DNA of 64,000 nt from Flaccisagitta enflata (lineage: Eukaryota > Chaetognatha > Sagittoidea > Aphragmophora), in contig OZ231127.1 in the NCBI GenBank assembly GCA_965153355.1, positions 80,042,001-80,106,000 on the forward strand. The letters run 5' to 3'. Position 1 is the stretch's first letter, and each line of letters starts with the position of its first letter. The notes under the pieces are model-generated. The model ran no database searches. It was not told the origin of the DNA and saw only the letters and a program-made list of their open reading frames with translations. Position numbers and translations under genes: made by a program. Shown in pieces: positions 50,875-63,400 of the stretch.

Positions 50875-53800
50875 TATGAGTTAAAAATCCATACAACTAG
50901 CAGACAAAATAAACAAGGCCAAGTAGGCCAATAAGGTGCGACATGTGGATCGTCGAACGAATGCGATACAAACAAACAGACCAACAGACGGACAGAGCCA
51001 ATTACATAGGTGCTTTGTCGCAGCTAAAAACTGGCAAACATAGATACAATCAGAGAGAAAAATGTCATCACAATGTAAGACTTAGAGAATGCATCAATGT
51101 TGTATCGCTAGCAGTAAAATCTTTCTTCAATGGAGAAATCTTCCTTTCTGGAAAAGTGACTCACTTGTTCCAAACTTTTGGCCACGTGTTCTGGGATGTT
51201 CGGTCGTTCAACGTGACGCTCTGGACTCGGTGATTTTCTTTTCGGAACAGCGCCCTCAGCAGCTGCAGGAGCAACAGCAACAGCAGCCGCAGGAGCAGAC
51301 GCTGATGCTGATGCGGAAGCACCAATCATTTGCCAATCATCGTCGGCGCCTTTAGAACCAAGCATGACTTCATCATCGTCACTCATCTCCACGATTGGAA
51401 CCGCAGCAGCAGCACCAGCAGTAGTAGTGGTCTCTTCAGTGGCCACTGGCACAGCAGCTGCAGCAGCAGATAAAGTGGTATTTCCCGCCGGCGCCGCAGC
51501 AGCAGCCGCCTCTTGACCGGTCTCTTTGTCTTTGGTTGTCAATTCTGAGACTTTTTTCGTCACCTAATAAAAAAAGGCGCAGGGAAGCCATGTAAAAATA
51601 CTAAATATTAAATATCAAACATTAAATATTGAGATGTTAATGCAAAATGGATATGTTAAGAAAGTTTCTATAAAAGGAAATATCAGGAGGAAAACTCATT
51701 GTCAATAAATTGTCACTGGATTATTATCGATTAGAGGAGGGATATTACAAAATCCACCCTAACAAAAATGTAATAGAGAGTTTTTTTGCGGTTTTGCACC
51801 CTACATGGGTTGCACTAAGCTAAGAAAAAAAGTTGACCAAGGTATGAACTCTGTAATGGCGCTGGTTGGGCCATATATAAATGCATGAAAAATATGGCGA
51901 AAATGGTATATATTTATACATAAAAAATTTTGAAACATGTACAAAAATATAAAAAAACTTTGTATACAATCTCTTAATCTTATATTTGTATTCATCCCTA
52001 AAATTTTTATAAGGATTGACCAAAAGAAAGATTATATAGGTGACCTGAACAACCTATCAACAACTTAATTTTCATAATATGATGTTTAAGTTTGAACTGA
52101 AATTTTCTATCAATGAAAGCAATGGCTCAAAATAGCTAGCTCATAAAATGATCACCAGAAGCTTCAGCATCTATACTGTGTCTCAGATAATGGAAATCCC
52201 ACATTTCACTAGAGAAAATTGTAATACAAGTATTAAGAAAAAACTTTACATCAATTGTCATAGAAGCGATTACATTTTAGATCTAGTCTTATTCAGAATC
52301 ACTCTCATCTTCATCTTCTACATAGGTGCTGGCATTTGAATATGAGGAGCCTCTACAATGCCCACAAGCCATTGAACATTTCATTCCATGTTTCTTGCAA
52401 GTGCATCTTGCAGTTGCACAATCAGTGGTACAATTGCATAGAATGATCTTTAAAAGCTCAGCAGGGGCTGGTGGCATATCTGTCAGTACTGGATGCAACC
52501 CAGTATCTTTGCGGACCCATCCCCACTCCTCCGCTAGCAAATCACATTGGGGGTCCTTCCATTGATTTGTTTGCAGGAAGACTCGCCTGCTATGAAACTT
52601 AGCAGCAGCAGAGGTGGGAGGCAGAACTTTAGGGTCCACTTGTGTCAAACTTGTGGCAACTTTGTCGCAATACTTCTTGTATCGCAGTCCATCTTCTTCC
52701 CATTGTACATAACAACAAATGCTGCTTCACCAGCATGATCTATCTGGGCCTGAGTGGCATTTGAATTTTTTGATGATGGAGCCTTTTCCAATGCCAAATA
52801 AACGAGATGTTGTGTCACATCCTAAAAATACATGCAAAAATGGTATGTGTTTGCATAAAAAAGTGCCAAGTTTTGCTCTGACCTCTTTAATAATCGACAC
52901 TCGTCGTTTTGTATTTTTCTTGCGATCTGAAGTAAAGAAAATATCTTTGCCATATTGAGGCAAATGATGTACCAGGAGGACAAGTAAATCTGTGTCATCT
53001 CCAATCAAAACTGTATCCATGGAAGATGCTGACTCAATTGCCTTTTGGACAATGAGAAGTTCTGCATCTGCTTCATCATAAAAAACCTGGCAGCCTTGAT
53101 TCGTGAGTTTGGTGCCAAGAAAGTCAATGAATTGTTGTTTGTTTTTTGAGTCACTGAGGAATACCTATTTTGTGACAGTTAGATTCATATCCAAACTGAA
53201 TGTGATGCTAACTCCTTTTTTTCCCTTCAAACGGCGTTTATGAGTTGTATCTTTGGTTGTAAATTCTTTATATCCATCAAAAACAACCACAGCTTTACCA
53301 TAATTGGTAGCAACATACTTGCTGTATGTTTCTAAGATGCTTTCATAGGAAGCACCTCGTGACCATGGAATTCTGTGCAGCAGAGCGCCTCCATCGAGTA
53401 CAAACCTGACATCATCAGGAATAGAAACTGTATTTTAATTTACAGTTGACCATATTGTATCTGCAAGAGTGGACTTTTGGGCCTTGTGAAATAATTCAGG
53501 AGTTTCAGCAAGAGCCTTGGGGATGGTGGTTAATTCATGCTTGAAAACAGTTTCTGGATAAATATTGTCAGTCCTTTCAGCTGCAACAGCAAGTTTTTGA
53601 AACAAGATATGTGGCTCAAACTGCACAATTTCTCCATCGACTTTGACACCATTTTTGCTTCCCATGGTTATTGCCTGATCTTTCCTCTTAAAAGAAAAAT
53701 CACTTACTTTCTCTCCAACCCTCTTTTCTAAAATGCTTTCACCAATGGCTTGAGCATTGTCGATGACGGGGTATACAGTTGCAAAAACATCAACCTCTCC

Positions 53801-56800
53801 AAAGGGATTGAGAACATTGAGAAATACTAAATGACTTTGCCTCTGTCGTCAACATTCATCAGTGTCGCCGCTGTTTTTATAGCAGTTTACATCGTCTGTT
53901 GAATATTTTCAAATGACTGTTTCTTCATTAAAGAAAAAAAATGGAAGAAATTTCCTTGAATATCTATATCTTTGTCAATCTTTTCCATCATTCAGAAACA
54001 AGGGCTTATTATGATATGTGCACCACGCTGATTCCAAATGTGTATACTAACGTATAGAGTGAATGATTGAAATGATGAATGAAAGAATGAATGAATGAAC
54101 AAATGAACAAACAACTGAAGGCCGGGATTAGGTCGCTGATGCCGGGATTAGGTTGCTGATGCCAGGATTAGATCTCTGAGGCTGGGATTAGGCCACTGAG
54201 GCCAGGATTAGGTCGCTGAGGCCAAGATAAAGTCGCTGAGGCCGAGATAAGATGGCTGAGGTTGGGATTAGGTCACTGAGGCCAGGATTAGGTTGCTGAG
54301 GCCACGATTAGGTTGCTGAGGCCGCGATTAGGTTGCTGAGGCCGCGATTAGGTTGCTGAGGCCGGGATTAGGTCGCTGAGGCCAGGATTAGGTCACTGAG
54401 GCCGGGATTAGGTCGCTGAGGCCGGGATTAGGTCGCTGAAGCCGGGATTAAGGCGCTGAGACCGGGATTAAGGCGCTGAGACCAGGATAAGGTTGCTGAG
54501 ACCGGGATTAGGTTGCTGAGGCCGGGATTGGGTCGCTGAGGCCGGGATTAGGTCGCTGAGGCTGGGATTAGGTCGCTGAGGCTGGGATTGGGTCGCTGAG
54601 GCCGGGACTAAGTCGCTGAGGCTGGGACTACGTCGCTGAGGCCGGGACTAAGTCACTGAGGCCGGTTCTAAGTCGCTGAGGCCGGGACTAAGTCGCTGAG
54701 GCTGGGACTAAGTCGCTGAGGCCGGGACTAAGTCGCTGAGGCCGGGACTAAGTCGCTGAGGCCGGGACTAGGTCACGTGCAGCTATTATGCAGTTGTTAT
54801 GCATCACGCACAGCCATTGTGCGTCACGCGTGGCCGTTGCGTCTCCCGCGCGGCCGTTGCACGTCACGCGCGGCCGTAATGCGTCATACGCAGCCATAAC
54901 GCGTCACGCGCAGCCGTATTGCGTCACGCGCGGCCGTAACGCGTCATGCGCGGCCGTTACGTGTCATGCGCGGCCGTTACGCGTCACGCGCGGCCATAAC
55001 GCGTCACGCGGGGCCGTTACACATCATGCGCGGCCGTTACGCGTCACAGGTGGCTGTAAAGCGCACCAAACTATGTGAACTTGATTGAAAACACCCAAGA
55101 CCAACCCTAATCAATCATGAGAAGCAAAAAAGTCCAGTCACTAGCTGGATGCGAACTTGCAACCCTTCCAATTCAATGAATTAAATGCAAAATTGAAACC
55201 GAAACTCTCTTCCCTCTCAGTTCTGGTCTCATTGTCTCTTTTAGAATTAGTTTCCTTTGTCTCCCACTGAAGACATGAGCTCCCATGGCTTAGTGGTTAG
55301 AGCATTGCGGTGAGATTCCAAACATTGCGATGCGTCGTGGGTTCAAATCTCGCGAGCAGCACTGACTTTTTTTGTTTAAATGTAAATGGAGTGAGAGCTG
55401 CATGTGAGAGTGTGTGTAGCTGCACGTTATTGCGTGTGACTGCAGATTGCTGCGTGCCACAAGGTGCAGGTAGCTGCATGTAACAAGCTGCATGTAGCTG
55501 CATGGAACAAGCTGCATGTAGCTGCATGGAACAAGCTGCATGTAGCTGCATGGAACAAGCTGCATGTGGTTGCATGCAAGGGGGGGTGCATGTAAAAGAA
55601 CGGTAAAGCAAAAATAATTTCATCCAATCTCGGCTTTGTTATTTCCAATAATTTCCATTAATTTCAGGGAGGTGAGGCATTTTTTCTCTAATGGTAGGTT
55701 TGTTGATTGACTGATTTATTGGTTGACCTGTTTCTTTGTTTTTTGCGCGGTTTGTTATGTAATAAGGTTTTTAAGGTCTTTTTAAACTAATCTAGCTCAA
55801 AAATTTTCAATCAATCACAGGATATCATAAAAATTTGGGAATTCTACCAGTAATGGCGGCTGTTGCCGTGAGGAAAGAAGTTGTTAGCATTGGTCTCTTT
55901 TCACCAAGCTTTTGTCTTTGGTATTTCTTTTGTCCGCGACGGAATATCATTCCGACGCGGACTATAATTCAAGGCGGGTGGGTGTCGTCGTCGTTGTCGT
56001 TGTCGTTGTCGTCGTTGTCGTCGTCACGGATTTTAAAAAATGGATAACTTTTTTATGCTTTGACCGATTTGGTTCATATTTGGTGGGAAGTTGTACTAGG
56101 TTAAGGCGCTTTACATCCTATCCGATTTTTGTGATCCGACCAACCCAACCGGCCCAACCAGCCTACCAGCCTAAAAGTGAAAAACGTGCATAACTTTGGC
56201 ATTTTTCAACCGATTTGGTTGAAATTTGGTATGGAGTCTCTAAATGGAAGGACTCAACATGTGTATGTGATTTATATGCATTTGAGCATGCTAACCGGCC
56301 AAACCGACCTACCACCCAACCAGCCAACCGGCCTAAAAGTGAAAAACTTGCATAACTTTGGCATTTTTCAACTAATTTGGTTGAAACTTGGTATGGGGTC
56401 TCTAAATGGAAGAACTCAACATAAGCGCACTATTTATCCCGTCAAACCAGCCTACCACCCAACCAGCCTACCGGCCTAAAAGTGAAAAACGTGCATAACT
56501 TTGGCATTTTTCAACCGATTTGGTTGAAATTTGGTATGGAGTCTCTAAATGGAAGGACTCAACATGTGTATGTGATTTATATGCATTTGAGCATGCTAAC
56601 CGGCCAAACCGACCTACCACCCAACCAGCCAACCGGCCCAAAAGTGAAAAACTTGCTTAACTTCGTCATTTTTCAACTAATTTGGTTGAAACTTGGTAAG
56701 GGGTCTCTAAATGGAAGAACTCAACATATGCGCACTATTTATCCTGTTAAACCAGCCTACCACCCAACCAGCCTACCAACCAAAAAGTGATAAATGTGCA

Positions 56801-59800
56801 TATCTTTGGCGTTTTTCAACCGATTTGGTTGAAATTTGGTATGGAGTCTCTAAATGGAAGGACTCAACATGTGTATGTGATTTATATGCATTTGAGCATG
56901 CTAACCGGCCAAACCGACCTACCAGCCAACCGGCCTAAAAGTGAAAAACTTGCATAACTTTGGCATTTTTCAACTAATTTGGTTGAAACTTGGTATGGGG
57001 TCTCTAAATGGAAGAACTCAACATATGCGCACTATTTATCCTGTCAAACCAGCCTACCACCCAACCAGCCTACCAACCAAAAAGTGATAAATGTGCATAT
57101 CTTTGGCGTTTTTCAACCAATTTGGTTGAAATTTGGTATGGAGTCTCTAAATGGAAGGACTCAACACATGTATGTGATTTATTTATGTTTGAGCATGCTA
57201 ACCGGCCAAACCAACCTACCACCCAACCAGCTTACCGGCCTAAAAGTAAAAACACACATATATTGGACATTTTTCAACCAAATTGGTTGAAACTTGGTAT
57301 GGAGTCTCTAAATGGAAGAACTCAACATACGCACACTATTTATCTAAACCAGCCTACCACCAAACCACCCTACTAGCCTAAAAGTGAAAAATGTGCATAA
57401 CTTTGTCATTTTTCAACGGATTTGCATGGAACTTTGTATGGCGGTTCTAAATGTAAAGACTTGTAGTTTTGGCGAACTTACAGGGTTAGCGATCTTTTGG
57501 TCATAGCGATCTTACAGAATTGGTGATCTTTAACCCCCTTCCGTCGCGGACCCAGATACTGTTCAGATTTTTGTTTGTTATATCAAATCAAAAGTTATTG
57601 TATAAATTGATTGCACTGAAAATTGGAGAAAAATAGAACTGAGTAAAATAAGCTAGATAAGCTAGAATACAGTATGATTTTTTTGGAATGCAACATAAGA
57701 AACCTATATATCTCCGCTCTTGAGCATTGTAGCAAGATGGGAATTGCGCCATTGGACAGAGCACGAAAAACTATTTTTTCTATGTTTTTTCTGACATCAT
57801 GATGCATCACGACATAAGTCTACCACAATGCCAGTAAAAACATTGACATCTCTAAAATCAAGTAATTGGCTGTCTGATCCTTTCTGAAAAAAAAAATGAA
57901 GAGGTTCAGTAGCTCAAATAATAAGCAATCAAGGGGCTTCCATGTGATTTTCTGGACAGACATTAGAAAAAATTTGTGTCATGATTCAGTTGGCCTCATG
58001 ATCACCAAATATTTGATCAACTGATCTTTCTCATCTTTTTTAGAAGGAGAATCAGACAGCCAACTTCGAGATGTTAAAGATTTCAATGTTCTTACTGGCT
58101 TGGTGATAGATATACATCATATTGCATCACGATAGAAAAACATAGAAAAAATAGTTTTTCGTGCTCTATCCAATGGTGCAATCCGCATCTTGCTGCAATG
58201 CTTAGGAGCGGAGATAGATAGGTTTCTTATGTTGCATTCCAAAAAAATCATACTGTACTTAAAATCATTTATCAAAACAACCAATTATGCTCACTGACAT
58301 GCTTCTTTGTATTTGCACCCTCAAACACGTGTTCAAATATCTTTTTGTTTATTCCATTTGAAATCAGAAAAAAACTGAGCCAAATGAGCTAAATGAGCTA
58401 GATTACTCAAAAACATTCACACAGATGAGCAGCCATGCTCATGAATATGTTTTCTTGTATTTGCATGCTAAAACATGCATCAAAACATTTATCTATCAAT
58501 CCCATTTAAAATAAAAAAGAAACTGAGCTAAATGAGCTAAATGAGCTAGAATACTAAAAAACACCCTCACAGATGAGCAGCTGTGCACAAAAAAGATTTT
58601 CTTGTATTTGTATGCTCAAACAAACCTAGATACACTCCTTTATTGATCCTACATAAAATCATAAAAAATTGAAGAAAAAATCGATTTGAATTTTTCAAAA
58701 ATAAATCTTTAAAAAATCATAATGCAAAAAATATTTGTTATAGAGAGTTCTACTTGGCGCCAAATGAAAGAGAATTATCAAATTTACTTACCCTATCAAT
58801 TTCATGGGAAGGCTCATTTGCCTGGATGAGATACTCAACTTTCACACAAAAAAATTAAAACTCTCTGGAATATATAAAAAAGTCAAAGACTGACTTCAAC
58901 TTTTTCCCCCGATAAAAAAAATTGTCTTGCCGATATGTTGGTCAACTTTTTTTGACTTGATAAAGTAACCCTTGAGGAACATGGAACCACCAAAAAACTT
59001 TCTATTACATTTTTGTTGAGGTCGGGTCAGCTAATTTGCTTTGATCCCTCCTCTAGATCGAATAATTATTGTTGCGGCAATTCCCATGATATTCTATAAC
59101 AGTGGCCAAAAAAAAACCCGGACGCTTAGTTTTTCATGATTGACTGAATACTACACATATTTTTCACTTTAAATCCATGAGCACTTTAAAGAGCTTCAAA
59201 AATTCTACAAATCTAGACCAAGCAGAAACTTCTAGCTCAAGTCGTTTTAAAATGACGTAAGATTGAAATTCAACACCCATTTTCTTAAAAGCAAATTCCT
59301 GGGTTTTACAATAAGACACTTTTTGTTTTACATATTCTGTAGGATAAAGAAATCAAATAAATGGAACGAAATTCTAGGCAAAATTGAAGTATTTTGAATT
59401 CTCTACAAGATGGAATCAAGCAGAAATCATGATTCTTGTTCGTTTTCAAGCTATATCAATTCAAAGATAGTTACTCTCAAAAGATTGACACCAGATTCGA
59501 GATTTTTGAGTTGTTTTCTTTAAAGCATCATAACTTCTAAAGTTTTGAAGCTACAATGTTCTGTGAGAGCTCAAATGAAAGATTTTTCGAAGCTCTTTGA
59601 AACCGTCATGGATTTTAAGGGTATATCTTTTTTAGTTACTGAGAAATCCTTGATCAAAAAACAGCGTCCGGTTTTTTTTTTTTTGCCACTGTTAGTATCC
59701 GATAACATTCTTACCGACATTTACGATTTCCATTAAGATAATTATGGCAAAACAACCTCTTTCATTAGATTGGATCAGGAACAAAAAATCGACAAAGGTG

Positions 59801-60097
59801 TCCTGATATCTACTCTTTATGTGTTTGTTATCATTTTTGCTGTCATTATCGTAATGTTCTTCGTATTCTCCTCTCCATTCGATATGATATCTCATTATTC
59901 TCATCTGATCACTTCTTGACATCATATTAAGTTTCATATTATTCTCTTGGTAATTAGTCCCTTCTTTGAGTGGTTCTAGTTTTATCGAACCATCTTTGTT
60001 TGTCTGCCGCGAGTGTGTTGTATGTTGAATATGAGTCGCATGTACCTGTGTGTGAATGAGCATGTGTGTGTGCATGAGCATGTGCGTGTGTGCATGA

Positions 60098-60182
<85 letters not shown>

Positions 60183-60266
60183 GATTGTGCTGTAAGTGTA
60201 TGTGTGTGTGTGTGTGTGAGTGTCTGAGAGTGTGTGCGTGTTGTTTGTGTTTTAAGTGTATGTATG

Positions 60267-60314
<48 letters not shown>

Positions 60315-60329
60315 GTGTGTGTGTGTGTG

Positions 60330-60428
<99 letters not shown>

Positions 60429-63400
60429 CATCATCCTCTTTTTCTCCTCACCTTAACGACTTCTGTATCGGTTTCCATCGAGTTTGTTCCATTGATACCA
60501 TCATCATTATCATTTTCTTCTCGTTGTTGTTCATTTGCCTTTTCTCCGCTTTTGCCGTCTTTTTCATGTCCTTCTTTTTGTCCTTTTTCTTTTTCGTTGT
60601 CCTTTTGTCGTCTTTTGGTTGATTCGACGACTTTTGTGCGGCCGTTAGGAGTCTCTACGTCGATCTAAAAAAAGGAAAACAAGAAATCCGACAAATGAGC
60701 AAAAAAGAATTTCCCCCCCCCCCCCCCCCAAAAAAAAAGAAAAGAAAAATGAGATGAGTATATGACTGTTATGGGAGGTCATGTATGGATCTTGGTTACA
60801 ATGAGGAGGGGTGGGATGGATTACCTGTTTGTCACGCAGAAATGTATTCTCTCCCCATCCACCCCATTTTTACCCTATTCATTCATTCATTCATTCATTC
60901 ATTCATTCATTCATTCATTCATTCATTCATTCATTCATTCATTCATTCATTCATTCAGCCATTCATTCGTTATTCACTGATGTTTTCATTCACTTATTCA
61001 TTCAATCATCCACTCATAAAACTCAGAACGATAAGGTTCACATATTGGTCGTTAGTCTCATTACTTGGCCTCGTTCATTGACGCAAAAAGGAGGGGGGGG
61101 CGATGGTTAAGAAGGACGTAAAATGTAATTGCCTTCGTTTAACGCGGATTTGTCAATTTGATTTCTGTCACGGATCATCGATGAACGGCTTGAAGTTCGA
61201 GTCCCCTTGACTAACTACTTTAATGTTATCGTGCATGTCAGTTCAATATCCCGGATTTCATTTTTGCCACTCAGTGTGTGCGTCTCTTTGCTCGTTAATC
61301 TGTCTGCCTGTTTTTGTTTTGTCTGTTTGTTGTTCTACGTGTCTGTCTCTGTCTTTGTCTCCGTCTCGCTCTCTCGCTCTCTCGCTCTCTCGCTCTCTCG
61401 CTCTCTCTCTCTCTCTCTCTTACCACAACGTCAATTCCTAGTGGGTCCAAGATGGCGGCCACACTTTGCCCGACAAACTTGAGATAGTTCTCCCCTGCAC
61501 CGGCAGCAGCCGGCAGCAGCCGAATTTGTAGCCCCGGCACCAGCAGCAGAAGTATTTCCGGCCCCATTTCCGTTGTTGCCGGTGCCGTTTCCGTTATTGC
61601 CAGCGTTGGCTTTCGGCGCGGTGTCAGCATTCGGCGTCTCGTCTGCTGCTTCTTCCTCAGAAGACATTCCGTCGCCCATCGTGAAATCTGGAAACAAAAA
61701 TGGCCACGATGATTAGAATAAAATTCGAGACGTTATAAATCCATAAATCAGCAGACACGAAAAAAAAACCCCAAAACAACAAAATCATAAGCCAAAATAA
61801 TCACGACAACAACAACAACATCATGGAATTTTCAATATGCAACCAACCTGGCAACCAACCTGAATCTTCATTTTGTCCTTGATTATCAGCCGGAAATCCA
61901 AAAGCGGCCCCCGCCGCAGCTCCAGCAGCAGCTTGAGCAGCGGCCGAAGCGGCGGCCGAGGCAGCGGCGGAAGCGGCCGCCTGCGCCGCCGGGCCGGTCA
62001 GGCAGCTGCTCAAGTCGCTGAAAATCTGCTGCATCTGCATCTGCATGTGCTCATTTTGAGCTTGGTCTTGGAACTGTATGAAAAAAAATCATTGTAGATG
62101 AATGAATTGGTTAAAGAGTAAATGAGATAATGATTTAATAAATAGATGAATGAATGAGTTGATGAATGAGTGATTTAAAAAAGTAAATCAATGCATGATT
62201 TAATGAATGGGAAAAATAATTGTTTTAAGTTATGATCAAATATCAATGCAATTTCTGGACGTCAAAAAAAGGTCTACATTTGTTATGCTGCATTTTTTAT
62301 CATTACTATTACATACCAAAAGCAGGATACGAGGTGCCGATTCTGCTTAGCTGCCGCATAGCACAAGAAATTAAGCACAAGCCATACATAGTCCTTCCTC
62401 CTTTGTTCCACACCACCCCTCTTACCTTTAGGGGCGGCATCTAGAAATCATTACCCCCATTTACCTAAAACAAGGGTAGTGATCAAGGAAGGTACAGATG
62501 TAGTTTGACGGAAGTGCTGATATCCAAGTACATAGCAAATTTATTCAAGCGTCTTACTGACCGGCAATCAGTCACAACCATAAGCCTTTACTACGGACGA
62601 AGAGAGGAACAGCCAAGAGGGCCCTTCAGCACAACTGCACTACCAGCAGTAGTTCCTTGCTCTACCGATGAAACTGTACCGTCCGAGGAGATGTGAGGAG
62701 AGCCATAATTCCATTGAAAGGTGTTTTTTTGTCATTATTAATCCCTTCAAATTAAATGCAATTGTGTCTGTGAGTAACAAGATTTTCAAATCGAACTTTT
62801 TTACTTGCTGGTTTGCATGAAATAGGTTTTTTCTCTGATCATAAGAAAAGAGAAATATATGACGCTGTTCATTCTAGACCAATCCCAGGTCTGTATCTCA
62901 AACGGTTTAGGAGCTAGAGCTCTGCAAAGAGAAGCACCATTTTGCTTAAATGCACTTTTTTCATAGGGATTGCAAAACTGAAATAAGCAATGTTTTTACT
63001 CAAACTGATGCCATTTCTAAACGAAAAAAGATAGCAATACCAGATTGGCGCCAAATGAAAGTACTTTCAAAGGGCTTCAAAATGACCTAACATTTTCTAT
63101 AGTTTTATACAGATTTAATGGCTAAATTAACCATTCAAAAGTGCGTCTTTTTTTTTGATCCGCATGGTACTGGTCGGAATGAAACTGCAATATGCAAATG
63201 AGGATTACATTCGAGACCGGACAGATAGATTCACCTGCGCAAGTGCTGCCACAGATGTTGTCAAATAACGCATTGACAGAAATCTTTATTTTCTTCTTTT
63301 TTCATGCTTTCTATTTTTTTTTCATTCCTTCTTATCTTCTGCTATCCTTTTTTTTTTCTGTTCTTTCTACTCCTTCCTCTACCCTTTTCACTGTTTAACC

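Larger units (their letters stand above)
55845..58913 (+). mobile_element. Dispersed element with terminal hairpin (copy 3 of 3, interrupted)
   Basis: Starts TACCAGTAATGGCGGCTGTT and ends AAAAAGTCAAAGACTGACTT plus CAACTTTTTCCCC. Interrupted by the tandem array at about 56040-57480 and by a MITE at 57670-58255. Confidence 0.65.

Noticed and set aside
54112-55060. CRISPR-like repeat array
   Set aside because: Units are contiguous 20-bp minisatellite repeats without spacers, in an animal intron.
54788-55078. 96-residue Arg/His/Ala-rich frame
   Set aside because: A 20-bp minisatellite read through; the repeat length is not a multiple of three and no splice or start context fits.
55290-55648. 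MQLVPCS / HAATCSLF repeat frames
   Set aside because: Translation of a 21-bp minisatellite downstream of a tRNA-like sequence.
56177-57376. Several 75-122 residue frames with NGRTQH repeats
   Set aside because: Higher-order satellite units; different frames are open in different units, so no coding constraint.
60013-60668. Cys/Val/Ser-rich 144-145 residue frames
   Set aside because: GT/CT microsatellite. The real exon here is on the - strand (60452-60664).
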